30,323 nucleotides of DNA from Gnetum montanum (lineage: Eukaryota; Streptophyta; Gnetopsida; Gnetales; Gnetaceae). Under the pieces are notes generated by a model that was given only the letters and a program-made list of their open reading frames with translations, did no database searches and was not told the DNA's origin. Every line of letters starts with the position of its first letter. Position 1 is the stretch's first letter. The stretch is taken from assembly GCA_015680685.1 (NCBI GenBank), contig MNCI01014538.1, forward strand, positions 131,872 to 162,194, in the 5' to 3' direction. This document shows positions 21,790 to 30,323 of the stretch, piece by piece. The position numbers were made by a program, and so were the translations under genes.

Positions 21790-21960
21790 GTCAATGCACA
21801 CAACCCCCTGCATCGACGCAGCCCCATATACATAGCCCCTTGCGTATACGTGGTCATGTATACGTGGCCCTATCGACACAGCACCAAAACTCTATATATA
21901 CCCTCATTGCGCATTACATTTTTGTTTATAACAAATTGGGGGGAGATTTTTCATTTTTTC
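21790..21960 (+). promoter_or_regulatory. Promoter-like segment before the extra ORF
   Basis: TATATATA at 21893-21900 is preceded by two direct copies of GTATACGTGG (21844-21853 and 21858-21867, 14 bases apart), each with an ACGTGG core of the kind bound by plant bZIP factors. Upstream words CATCGACGCAGCCCC and CCCTATCGACA recall the U3 of this element's own LTR (25474-25497 region). It lies about 410 bases before the ATG of the extra ORF. This suggests a separate promoter for that ORF; it is inference from sequence only. Confidence 0.45.
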
Positions 21961-22309
21961 TGCCTTGCCTCTTCTTCCAAGCACTTATGTTGTCTACCGT
22001 GTGTCCTAATCAACCTATCCTTCCTCTCTTTAGCAACTGGAGGTATGCTCTCAATCGTGGGGGGGTGAGATCTATTGAAATTAATTAATTACTTACAATT
22101 AAAATCAATAATGACTTAACACCTCTTAAGGGAAATTTAAACTCCAACTCATGCCTTAGTATTTTTGGTTCTAACCCATCAACTAATACTCTGGGAAATT
22201 TAATGGGATGCACATGCTAGCACCATAACTTAGTTAAACTAAGAAGGTGTATGAGGGCCATTTTGAGCAACTTCTGCACAATTTAATTAGTGGTTATGTT
22301 TGATTGCAT

Positions 22310-25152
22310 ATGGCACCAAAACCAAGGCATCCAAGGGGAGAAGGACCATCACAACCAAGGGACAAGCGACCATGAATGGAAAGAGGATGAGGTGTGCAGC
22401 ACCCAAAGCACATGGAGGGCTCCCATGAAACTGGCCGCCTTCACGAAGGGCCTGATGTGGAATCTGTTCATCAGATTTCTGAAGAGGAGATCCCAACGAA
22501 CAATCAAAAGGGGATGAGACTCCAACAATAGCGCCACGGCTTGAAGTCACCTTGACCCAAGCATGTCTTGATGCTATCAAGCCAAGGGAGGTGCAACGAA
22601 TGGTCTTGAAAGAGTTGCACTTTGGACCATTCCTTGAGAATGCACCAGAAGAGGTGAAACTCCAATTGCAAAACTCTCCTATGTGACCAATCATCACATC
22701 CAGTGGTGAATGGTATTTAGGAGAGACTTATCTCTTCTGGACAAATCAGCAGCTGGGGTCCAGAGTAAGAATCAAGGACATCTATGTCTCTTACTCTACA
22801 GAAGCAATCGCACAAGCTCTGGGGTTGCCTAAGACCAGAGCTGATGTGGCAGAGATCCCTAAACAAGTAGATCCCGAGGTAAAGGGGGAGTGGATCAAGT
22901 GGTGCTATGGGGGTGGATCGTAAAGAGTTTGACACTTTGACCATCGCAGAGAGGGTATATTCAAAAATTGCATCTTATCACCTGAACCCAATAGTGACAC
23001 CCAACAAGATCACTACTTTCTCCGCTCGTGCGTGTGCCGCTCTAAGTGGAAAATTCCCAATGAGCCTTCCACAATTGTTGTTTTTAGAGATTGAGAAAAG
23101 ATTTGCTGAAAGCAAACGTGGAAGGCGGGCTCTACCCTTTCCCTGCTTAATTAGGAAATTATGCAAACGAGCAAGGATAACATGATATGCCAACAATACA
23201 CTTCGGCACGCCCCGATTGCCTCATTGCAGGAAATGATGAAAAACAGAACTCTAACCACCACACAAACTGAGGAAGAGTAGCAACCACCTCCACCACCTA
23301 CACAAACAATGAGGTCCGGTTCACAAACCATCACAGAACATATACGTGAAATCCGACAATCGCTCTTGAGCCAACAAGAGTAATCTAGGGGGACCGGTGG
23401 AGGAGAAGACCCTTTAGTCTATCACCGTGCAATGAGCCACCTAGAGCAAGTGGCTCGATTAATAAGTCTGCTAGAAAGAGTAAGGCCAATGTTCTATGTT
23501 GCCCGAACACAAGTACCTGCAAGAACTGATTCTAGTGTCTGAGAAGTAATGGTATCCACCCAACAGTTATTTCCTGAAATTTCAGGAAATGCCACTACTT
23601 TTTTGGTACGCTTGGAGGATGGAGAGGGGGCAACAGTCTTAGTGATGCACCACCAAGGACAGGAGATTATAGCTGAAGTGGTTGCTAACACAATTGCTAC
23701 AACCCTTAATGCATCGGCGGCACCTATACCAGATGTACATGGACTCAAAGATGTACAAGCATTCGCCAAGACTTCACATAGCAGGATTGATGCAACCCAA
23801 CATGAAAAACTATTGGACCAATTAGTGGGAATCAGGCAATCACTTCTAAATTTCTTTGATCTTTCGGATAACATCACTACAACCTAATCAAATATGCTCT
23901 CAGCAAGGGGTAAGAGCCTCATCTTGGAGGAACAACTTGAAGTTACTCAAGCCAATTGTTAATGCTTGGCAACAGAAGTTGCCTAATTAAGGGCCCAACT
24001 TGTTGATCCAACTCTCCTCAACCGTGAACTCACCAAAGATGAAGCTTTTCAATAGCTTCAAGTCAAACTCCAGATAGTTGACGATGAGTGAGAGTCGGTG
24101 ATCTTTGATAAGTCCTTGGCAAACATTTGTGCATATCATCTAAACAAGGACTTGATAGAGGTTTGCCAGGAGAATGTCAAGTTAATAGTAGCAGTTCGTC
24201 GCCTACGCAATGTTGGTGATGAAAATTAGCACATGAAAAGCTTTATCCACCAACAGCAGGAAGAGCTAGCCAGGGTGAACGCTGATGTGAGGAGGTTGGC
24301 CACTGAAAATCGAAATCTGTCTATGGAGGAGGTTCGTGCCTTGTGATAGAAATCAACCATCAAAATCGCCGCTTGGAAAAGTGAAGCCCTTAAGTTTGAG
24401 AAAGTTAAAAATCATTACAAAGACCAAGTGGGATTACAGAAGGAAGTGAATGAAAAGCATATTCAAGTCGCCAAGGCCAAATTGAACCAAGCACTCCAGT
24501 AGCTTCAAGAAGGAGGTGAGGTGTGGCAACCCATCTTTGATGGGTTGAATGCCTACAACCAGGCTAAAATCCACCTCAAGGAACTGCAGATTGAAGAAAT
24601 GACAGAGTACATGGAGTTGGTCAACCTTCGCTATGCAAACCTGGCTATGCTAACAACTGGAAGACCACGGTCTAACCTAGAAAAGCAAGTGGCCATCTCG
24701 TATTCTTTATATGAGGGTGAGTTCCAAGTGCATAAAGCGACAAAACAAAAATTGGAAACATCAAATGCGGAACTTGAAGTTCTCTGCATGCATTTTGAAG
24801 GGCAGCGTGAAGTTGCTGAGAACTTGGCTTGATGAATGAATGACTACTATCAGCTACAGACATCAATTAGAGTGTTTGACATCGAACAAAAATAGTTTGC
24901 AGCCTAGTTTGTCAATCTAAAAGAACTCTTCCTTGCACTTCCATGCCCTTGGGAGGTTCCAGTCCCAGCACACATTGGCGAAGCTACTTGGATAGTGAAT
25001 GATCCCAGAAGCAAGGAAGAGAAAATGAGGGCTCTCTTGGAGGCTTTCTGGTTGCCTCTAGAATTTGTAGTTGCTGCAAGGAAACCATCATCCGCGCCAC
25101 CACTACCACATGTGCAGGGACTAGTGAAGGTCCATCAGAACCACCACCACTA
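22310..25152 (+). pseudogene. Extra ORF after pol with coiled-coil tail
   Basis: A relic of about 950 codons starts at ATG 22310 (M-A-P-K-P-R). Residues about 90-300 hold a globular part readable as H-F-G-P-F, then G-E-W-Y-L-G-E-T-Y, A-Q-A-L-G-L-P, and after a frame shift near 22900, F-P-x-L-I-x-x-L-C-K-R-A (ending about 23185). The last motif resembles the 'putative plant transposon protein' (Transposase_32-type) domain found in plant retroelement proteins. A Pro/Thr run (about 23285) follows, then several hundred residues rich in Glu, Gln, Lys and Leu (about 23880-24830) that look like a long coiled coil, and a final L-x-x-L-P-C-P-W-E segment. I see no obvious membrane segment, so an envelope role is not supported. 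It sits where Athila/Tat-type elements carry additional ORFs. About a dozen stops, most consistent with CAG, CAA or CGA decay, inactivate it. Element B has no copy. Confidence 0.65.
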
Positions 25153-25396
25153 GGGATGGTGTGATCTTCTCCAACAATTTTTACACCTTTGAGCATAGCA
25201 AAGAATCCAGGATCATCGAGGTGTTGAATTTTATCTCTAAACACCACCATTTTTGTAACTTGTTCCTCTCTGTACACTTGGGCACTTGGTGCATCGATAA
25301 AATTGGTGTTGTGTCATGTGTGTTGTGTCATGTGTGTTGTAATAAGAAGTTCATACCTTCCAAATTGTAATGAAACTCAAGGATGAGTTTTTACTC
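25153..25396 (+). other. Non-coding tail before polypurine tract
   Basis: This short 3' untranslated stretch has a 14-15 base tandem duplication of TCATGTGTGTTGTG near 25314-25340. No protein is supported. A 69-codon open frame here has no counterpart. Confidence 0.5.
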
Positions 25397-25409
25397 AGTC
25401 ATGGGGGTA
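25397..25409 (+). other. Element C polypurine tract
   Basis: AGTCATGGGGGTA abuts the 3' LTR start TGATGA. It is the expected primer site for plus-strand DNA synthesis. Confidence 0.7.
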
Positions 25410-26312
25410 TGATGAACCGCTAAGCAGTCGATGCATTGACTAGGCCGCATATACGGGGCCCGTATACACAACCGCGTCGATGCAGCCCTATCGACGCATC
25501 TGTCCATGCATCTACATGGCCTCGTTTACACAGAGCCTATTCTAGCCTATAAATAAGTGTGCTTCCACCATACTTGGGAACCTTTTTGGCAATTGTAGCG
25601 AAGCTCTTGTAGTTTATTTCCACGAGAGTTAGAATATTTTCCAAGTGCCCGCAGTAGGTGTGAGAAAGCTGTCCGACTCTTTATTCGAGCACTAATGTAC
25701 CTAAGCCATTGGTGTGACCGACAATAAAGATGAGCTTTTCAAGCATTCCTTGTAGTAATTGGACTTAGTCATTTGATGCATTTACTAGTTTAATATTTCT
25801 ATGCTTTAATAATTCCTTAAGTTTTCAGTGTTATTACCTTAATCGTCATCGCTCTCTTATAGTTTATTAAACCCATAAGTATGACCATCTTGAACGTAAA
25901 CCCGACACTTGGCAACCCAGTGATGCTTAGCATCTAGTAACCCAGTAGTGGTTAGGGGATGCTTAGGACGTGCACAGAAGATGGGATCAGATACTTATGC
26001 TAGGAGAAGTTAATAGATAGATTAGGATAATTATAGATTATATAATATTCCATTCCTTACATTTCATTTCAAGAATTAGATGCTATAGATAGAGTGAAAA
26101 ATCCATAAAAATCATTTGCCTCAATCTTACTTAATCATCACAATCAAAACATCACAAGTGAGGTTGGGAAGACAACGACTGTTCTAACACAAGGTTTTGC
26201 TGGTTAGGGTCTAGTGTATGCAAAGTGCTTACAGTCTATGGAATTTGACTAAGTCATGTGTGAACACCCATGATTCGCATGGTTGGGCGTAGGGGTACCT
26301 AGCCGCTCATCA
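25410..26312 (+). repeat. Element C 3' LTR
   Basis: This 903-bp LTR runs TGATGA...TCATCA, with TATA at 25548-25555 and AATAAA at 25723-25728. It retains a U3 hairpin (25474-25497) that the 5' LTR has lost. Followed by CTTGC. Confidence 0.93.
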
Positions 26313-26317
26313 CTTGC
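26313..26317. repeat. Target-site duplication of element C, right copy
   Basis: CTTGC is identical to 13112-13116. Confidence 0.85.
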
Positions 26318-26726
26318 CTTCTTTATGCTACTACAAGAATAACTAGGTTGGGATCCTCTTACCTTTAGAAGCCTCATATCATGCTTCCACTTATTGATCC
26401 TTCTTTCACTAGACATTGATGGGGTAATAATCCTAGTAGATGTGGTCCTAGACCTCATACTTTGTGTTAAGTGTAGTGATTCCTAACCTAATGAGATTGT
26501 TCATCAACATGGAAAGAATAGATTAGTCAAAAGACAACACAATGTTGCCTTTCATATCTCTATATTGTAGTTGCTTATCCTGATGTAGGATGAAAGTGAA
26601 ATCCAAAGTGTAAAGGTCTAGATGGGTGTAAACAACACGAAGTTGTTAAAGCATTTTTTGGACTTCCTGTCTTTGATTAGTTTCACCTGTAAATAGTGGA
26701 GACTTGTACTTATGAGAAGAAGCCAT
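26313..26726 (-). pseudogene. Element B: gag N-terminal third
   Basis: The minus-strand ATG at 26726 gives M-A-S-S-H-K, related to the M-S-S-S-H-R start in A and C. F-T-F-I-L-H-Q-D follows, then a D-M-K-G-N-I block colinear with C 14300. Several stops interrupt it. The gene resumes on the other side of element C at 13116; the sequence joins without loss apart from the duplicated CTTGC. It would be the start of the Gag structural protein. Confidence 0.75.
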
Positions 26727-26852
26727 GTTAGTTTTTCCTAAAAATAGTGTGCTTGCTCTTATCTCCTTAATGATTTATCATTGACTAATCCTTACAATCT
26801 CTTTGTATAATGTCACTATCTTTTCCTACTTATTGCACCTAGCTAAACTAAG

Positions 26853-26870
26853 TCCTTGGCAATGGTGCCA
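26853..26870 (-). other. Element B primer-binding site
   Basis: The minus strand reads TGGCACCATTGCCAAGGA, one base after the LTR end. It differs from the tRNA-Asp-type site at four positions, all G-to-A. Confidence 0.75.
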
Positions 26871-26871
26871 A

Positions 26872-27718
26872 TGATGAGTGGTGAGTAGTCCCTATGCCAA
26901 ACCATACAAATCACAAGCATGCACTAGCAATCTAATCAAATTTTATAAACTTAGCTCCTAAGTGTGCCTATAGACAAAGATTATGACTAAAGGAATGTAT
27001 GATCATTATCTTCCTAACTCTCACTTGTATAAGTTCTTAGGTATGGTCAAATGGAAGTTAAGGCATATGATATATATTTATGTTTACATTTTTTATATGT
27101 TTTTTATCCTAAGCATGGATAAAAAGTTAAATGGTTGATAATTAATTATTTTAACTATCTAATGGTTCTAAACCTAACTATCCTAACATAAGTATCCATA
27201 TCTACTTTCTGTACACATCCTAAACTTGTAGTAATGCTACTAGGTTACCAAGTGGCAATTACTAGGTGTACTAAATGGCCATTGCTAGGATTACCAAGTG
27301 TTAAACAGTATGCTCAAAGTGGTTGTACTTATGTGTTAATTATTAAAAGTATTAATTACTCAAGATGAGAATATAAAGTGCATTAAGAATAAAGTGCAAG
27401 TAAAAAACATTAATCTATTCTAAGTGTCACAATGAATGTTAAGAATCTCATCTTTATTGCTGGTCACATCAATGTGTTTAGGTATATGATGCTCAAATAA
27501 AGATCCATACAATTACTTTAGTTCATACTACGAGCACTTAAAAAATTATTCTAACTCTAATTGCAAGAGCTCTACTACTCTATTAACTTAATGTGCCATA
27601 AATGCAGTGGGTATGCACATTTATGTAGGTTTGACTAACATTTGTGTCAACACATCTATGTCAACGAGGCTATGTTGATGCATGCTCGTCAATGCAACTA
27701 GTCAACAATGCTTCATCA
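26872..27718 (-). repeat. Element B 5' LTR
   Basis: This 847-bp LTR runs TGATGA...TCATCA and is colinear with 5250-6101. The minus-strand AATAAA corresponds to plus 27453-27458. Its U5 end (plus-strand start) is shared with the C LTR family. No purine-rich tract lies beyond its right edge, consistent with this being the outer 5' end. Confidence 0.8.
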
Positions 27719-29540
27719 CTAGGCTTCAAATTTTAGCTAAAATCCTAATAATGACTAGAATTGCAAGTGGTGGCTCACTCATGGTTCTATAGACCATGAG
27801 TTATGATGGACTTGAGATTAGGTCATGGTGTTGAACATAGGTTATGGTAAGCTCATGGTCTACCCTAGAGCTTAGAGCTTAAAACATGTATTATGGTGGC
27901 ATTATGGTCTGTTGATCATAAGTCATGAAATAGACATGTTGACCTCATCATGAGTCATGGTCAAATCATGATTAATATAAAATGTATCAGATTTCTACCT
28001 CTAGCCTTCTTTGGATTTCTGTCATGACCACAAATTGTGATTGGCTTGTGCTATAATACTACGACCTATAGTGAAATTGTGATTCTATGAAATAAAGGCC
28101 TTTTCTTCTTTACAAAACTACAATTCATGGTGAGCTCATGATAAATCCTCTATGAATACTACAAGTCATAGTCAACCTGTGGTACATTTGTGGTTTCATG
28201 AGGACACCAAAATCAACCCTAAAATGATGCCAAAATCAAGCATAAATAATGTTATCTATGCAAAGGATGAAGAAGGCAACCTAGCAGAAGTAAGAACAAC
28301 CCAAAATCATTGTGAGTTGGATAATTTTGAATTTTTAGCAGAGATCTCCCTACTTATTCTTGGATGATCAAAAAACATCTTCTTGAGCTTGAAATAGCTT
28401 TAAAACCTACAACATATACTTAGCAAGAATGAAACAACAATGGAGATTGATCTTCAATAAGGTCTTCTTCTTCTTTCTTCTCTTTAATGATCATGAAACT
28501 GATATCAAATTGAAATAATGTTGAAATTGGTGAAAACAAAGAAATCTTGGAATGCAAATAAAATAGACAAAATTACTCAAATGAGATAATAAGATAATGA
28601 TATGAAGGCATTTCTATAACTTCAAACCTCTTTTCATATTACAATGGAGTCTTCACATAAAATTAACTCCCTGGAATATCTCAAGTTTAAGGAGAGCTCA
28701 TACATCACATAAATAAAAATGTGGAAAGGTGCTTAAAAGCACACTCAACTCTAATATGATTGTAAAGAATCCCATCCAGTCATAACTAAATCATAAGGAG
28801 AGGATACTTATGATACCAAATCACGAGGATGTGCCACCTATGTACTTCATGTGGATCCAATATATAGGAAATGGTCACATGGGGTTAAGGATGGTTCCTA
28901 GGAAGAGATGCATGACATGTGGCATTTAAGACCCACATTTTGATTTCACTTTGACTTTTCCTCTACTCTCATATCTAAAATATAAAAATTGTATCTTGTG
29001 ATACATTATATAGAGACATGGACCCACACTACATGACTCATATAATAACATGGAAAGTAAAATTATCTCTTACACTAACATAAAAAATAGAAATAGGACA
29101 AGGGAAGCACATATTAGGCTCCAAATATTGTCACATTTTTAGTATAAGAGTAAGTAATGAATATATGAAGATTATAATTCAAAACCAAGAAGTTTTGCAA
29201 AAAAAAAAACATGAGCATTATTGAGTTAGTTATGCACTTCTTGTTAAAGTATCTCTAGCATGTGATCATGAGTTCAATTCTTAATTGTGCATACAACTAG
29301 TAATTCAACTAGTAAGTTCATTTAATGTTAGAATAATGATATTATCATATTATAACTAAATATTGTAAAAATATCCTAACTTCATTTTTGCTACAAGTCC
29401 TTTGAGACTCCTAGAAAAAAATTAATTTAATTACAAATATTTCATTTATATGAGTGGTTGGGTGAGATGATGTGTAGTGGGTCAAATTTGAAGCAACTTA
29501 ATAATAGATACATGGGAGGTGTTGGAACCTGAAATAATTG
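27719..29540. other. AT-rich flank, no gene seen
   Basis: No frame shows a recognisable domain; the longest open stretch (28152-28367) is low-complexity chance sequence. From 27778 to about 28180 there are many CATGG/CCATG and TCATGA words, including an 8-base inverted repeat with a 7-base loop (27778-27800). I saw no LTR, PBS or pol motif that I can defend. Confidence 0.5.
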
Positions 29541-29591
29541 AAACATAGGTACACCCCAAGACATATAGTCTAATTAGACCTTTATAGCTTA

Positions 29592-29662
29592 ACATTGCCC
29601 ACTAGAATCGAACCCATGATTTGGAGCTTCCAAATCAAGAGTTTCAACACTAAGCTACCATC
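29592..29662 (-). mobile_element. tRNA-derived SINE-like unit
   Basis: On the minus strand from 29662, GATGGTAGCTTAGTGTTG carries an A-box-like motif (29646-29657) and GGTTCGATTC (29605-29614) is a clear B box of a polymerase III promoter. The spacing of about 31 bases is right for a tRNA head. Between them is an 8-base perfect hairpin, GATTTGGA-AGC-TCCAAATC. It cannot fold as a standard tRNA, so I call it a SINE head or tRNA-like relic, not a tRNA gene. The tail is not defined. Confidence 0.5.
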
Positions 29663-29883
29663 TTGTTGTTAATTTAATTATAGATACATCCCAACACATA
29701 TAGCTAACATGATGCTTTAGGATAATTTAAGAATAATATAATGGTGCCTTAAGTATAACCTAAAGTAACAGTCTCTTAATTCCAAATTGACATCGCACAA
29801 TGGGCACACAACATAAGCTATTTGCAAATATTTTTTTTTTATAGAGGGGTGTTAAACCTAACATAAGGGACACCACTTAAATG

Positions 29884-29940
29884 ATGGAACGGTACTTATT
29901 TCTCAAGTTCTAAGGCCTAGGTTCAAGTGTGGGTGGAGCC
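29884..29940 (+). mobile_element. Possible second SINE-like unit
   Basis: GGTTCAAGT at 29920-29928 fits a B box, with a poor A-box-like TGGAACGGTAC at 29884-29894. The spacing is plausible. Much weaker than the unit at 29592-29662. Confidence 0.3.
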
Positions 29941-30323
29941 ACTTAAAAGAGGTTAAGCTTTTGCTTATCCACTACCCTTATGGGACCTTGCCTTGGCAAG
30001 ATGAACATTGATCCTCTTGAAGATGATTATTTATCAAACATAAAGTAATTTGACTATGGGTACACCCCCACATGTATAGCCAACACAATACATTAAAATA
30101 ATTATAGGAAAAAATATTTTATTTATACAAGGTATTGTTGAACTAGAAAGAATGACTATAAGTACACCTCAAGCATGTTTAGAATTTTATGGTTTATTTG
30201 GATGTTTGGAGATTTTCATTGTATTTTATGTTTATTTTTGCAAGTTNGAGATGAAGAGGTCTCAAAGAAGGAGACACTAATAGCCAAAGGGGAAAAGCTC
30301 ACCTCAAAAGAGGAGAAACTACA

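Larger units (their letters stand above)
13117..26312 (+). mobile_element. Element C: complete but dead Ty3/gypsy element
   Basis: This 13.2-kb element is bounded by LTRs that start T(G/A)ATGA and end TCATCA, with a CTTGC target duplication on both sides. It inserted into the gag of element B. Order: 5' LTR, PBS, gag, protease, RT, RNase H, integrase, spacer, promoter-like segment, extra ORF relic, polypurine tract, 3' LTR. The tRNA-Asp-type PBS, F-M-D-D-like RT box and large ORF after integrase suit the Athila/Tat side of plant Ty3/gypsy. Over one 160-base comparison (13270-13430 against 25585-25745) the LTRs differ at about 15 positions, mostly transitions, so the insertion is old but younger than A and B. 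Confidence 0.92.
29541..30181 (+). repeat. Dispersed 30-45 bp repeat, four copies
   Basis: Variants of 'TA-GGTACACCCC-ACACATATAGCCAACA' occur at 29541-29570, 29677-29715, 30050-30095 and 30151-30181, all on the plus strand. The first two bracket the SINE-like unit. The remaining sequence in this part has no coding signal. Confidence 0.6.

Noticed and set aside
22287-22697. 136-codon minus-strand open frame
   Set aside because: It is antisense to the extra ORF relic, whose plus-strand reading shows recognisable motifs. Antisense frames are common where CAG, CAA and CGA codons dominate the sense strand.
22310-25152. Envelope gene
   Set aside because: The position is that of an env-like ORF, but I see no signal peptide or hydrophobic membrane segment. 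The tail is charged and coiled-coil-like.
29592-29662. Functional tRNA gene
   Set aside because: A and B boxes are present, but the acceptor stem does not pair and the middle forms a single hairpin instead of an anticodon arm.
1-30323. CRISPR array, operon or prokaryotic defence system
   Set aside because: There are no regular repeat-spacer units or compact same-strand gene clusters. All coding signals are plant LTR retrotransposon relics.

Overview
This window looks like repeat-rich intergenic DNA from a plant with a large nuclear genome. It contains nothing but layers of degraded Ty3/gypsy LTR retrotransposons and a little flanking DNA. No intact gene, rRNA, tRNA gene, CRISPR array or bacterial feature is visible. 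A gymnosperm is my best guess because of the old, slowly eroded, nested elements and the strong CpG loss, but the sequence does not prove it. Two ambiguous bases (around 219 and 30247) show it is draft sequence.

Layout. (1) 1-2505: a CpG-rich, younger gypsy fragment 'D' on the minus strand. It has an LTR-like block with palindromic 49-bp tandem repeats, a TGGCGC-type primer-binding site (PBS) and a gag N-terminus. It meets an opposite-strand gag-like fragment near 231-244. (2) 2506-6101: element 'A' on the minus strand, with the 5' LTR at 5250-6101, PBS and gag, cut off before the protease by D. (3) 6102-13116 plus 26313-27718: element 'B' on the minus strand, same family, with gag, protease, RT, RNase H and integrase. 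Its 5' LTR is 26872-27718. The A LTR has a polypurine-type tract on its upstream side and a PBS on its downstream side, so A and B appear to share it. (4) 13117-26312: element 'C' on the plus strand, inserted into the gag of B, with a 5-bp target duplication (CTTGC), two LTRs, a tRNA-Asp-like PBS, all pol domains and a long extra reading frame after integrase. (5) 27719-30323: AT-rich flank with one good and one weaker tRNA-derived SINE-like unit and a dispersed short repeat.

A, B and C are one family: they share LTR termini (TGATGA...TCATCA), a TGGCAC PBS, a related gag start (M-S/A-S-S-H) and protein order. The tRNA-Asp-like PBS, FMDD-type RT motif and extra ORF after pol point to the Athila/Tat side of plant Ty3/gypsy elements. 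All three are dead. Their stops and catalytic changes are mostly what C-to-T on either strand would produce, as expected from methylcytosine decay.

The most interesting part is C from about 21430 to 25400. This block of about 4 kb is absent from B. It carries its own promoter-like segment, which resembles the element's U3, and a roughly 950-codon coding relic with a plant-transposon-type N-terminal domain and a long coiled-coil-like tail. It is bounded by two copies of a polypurine-tract-like motif. I found no other candidate for an undescribed system.
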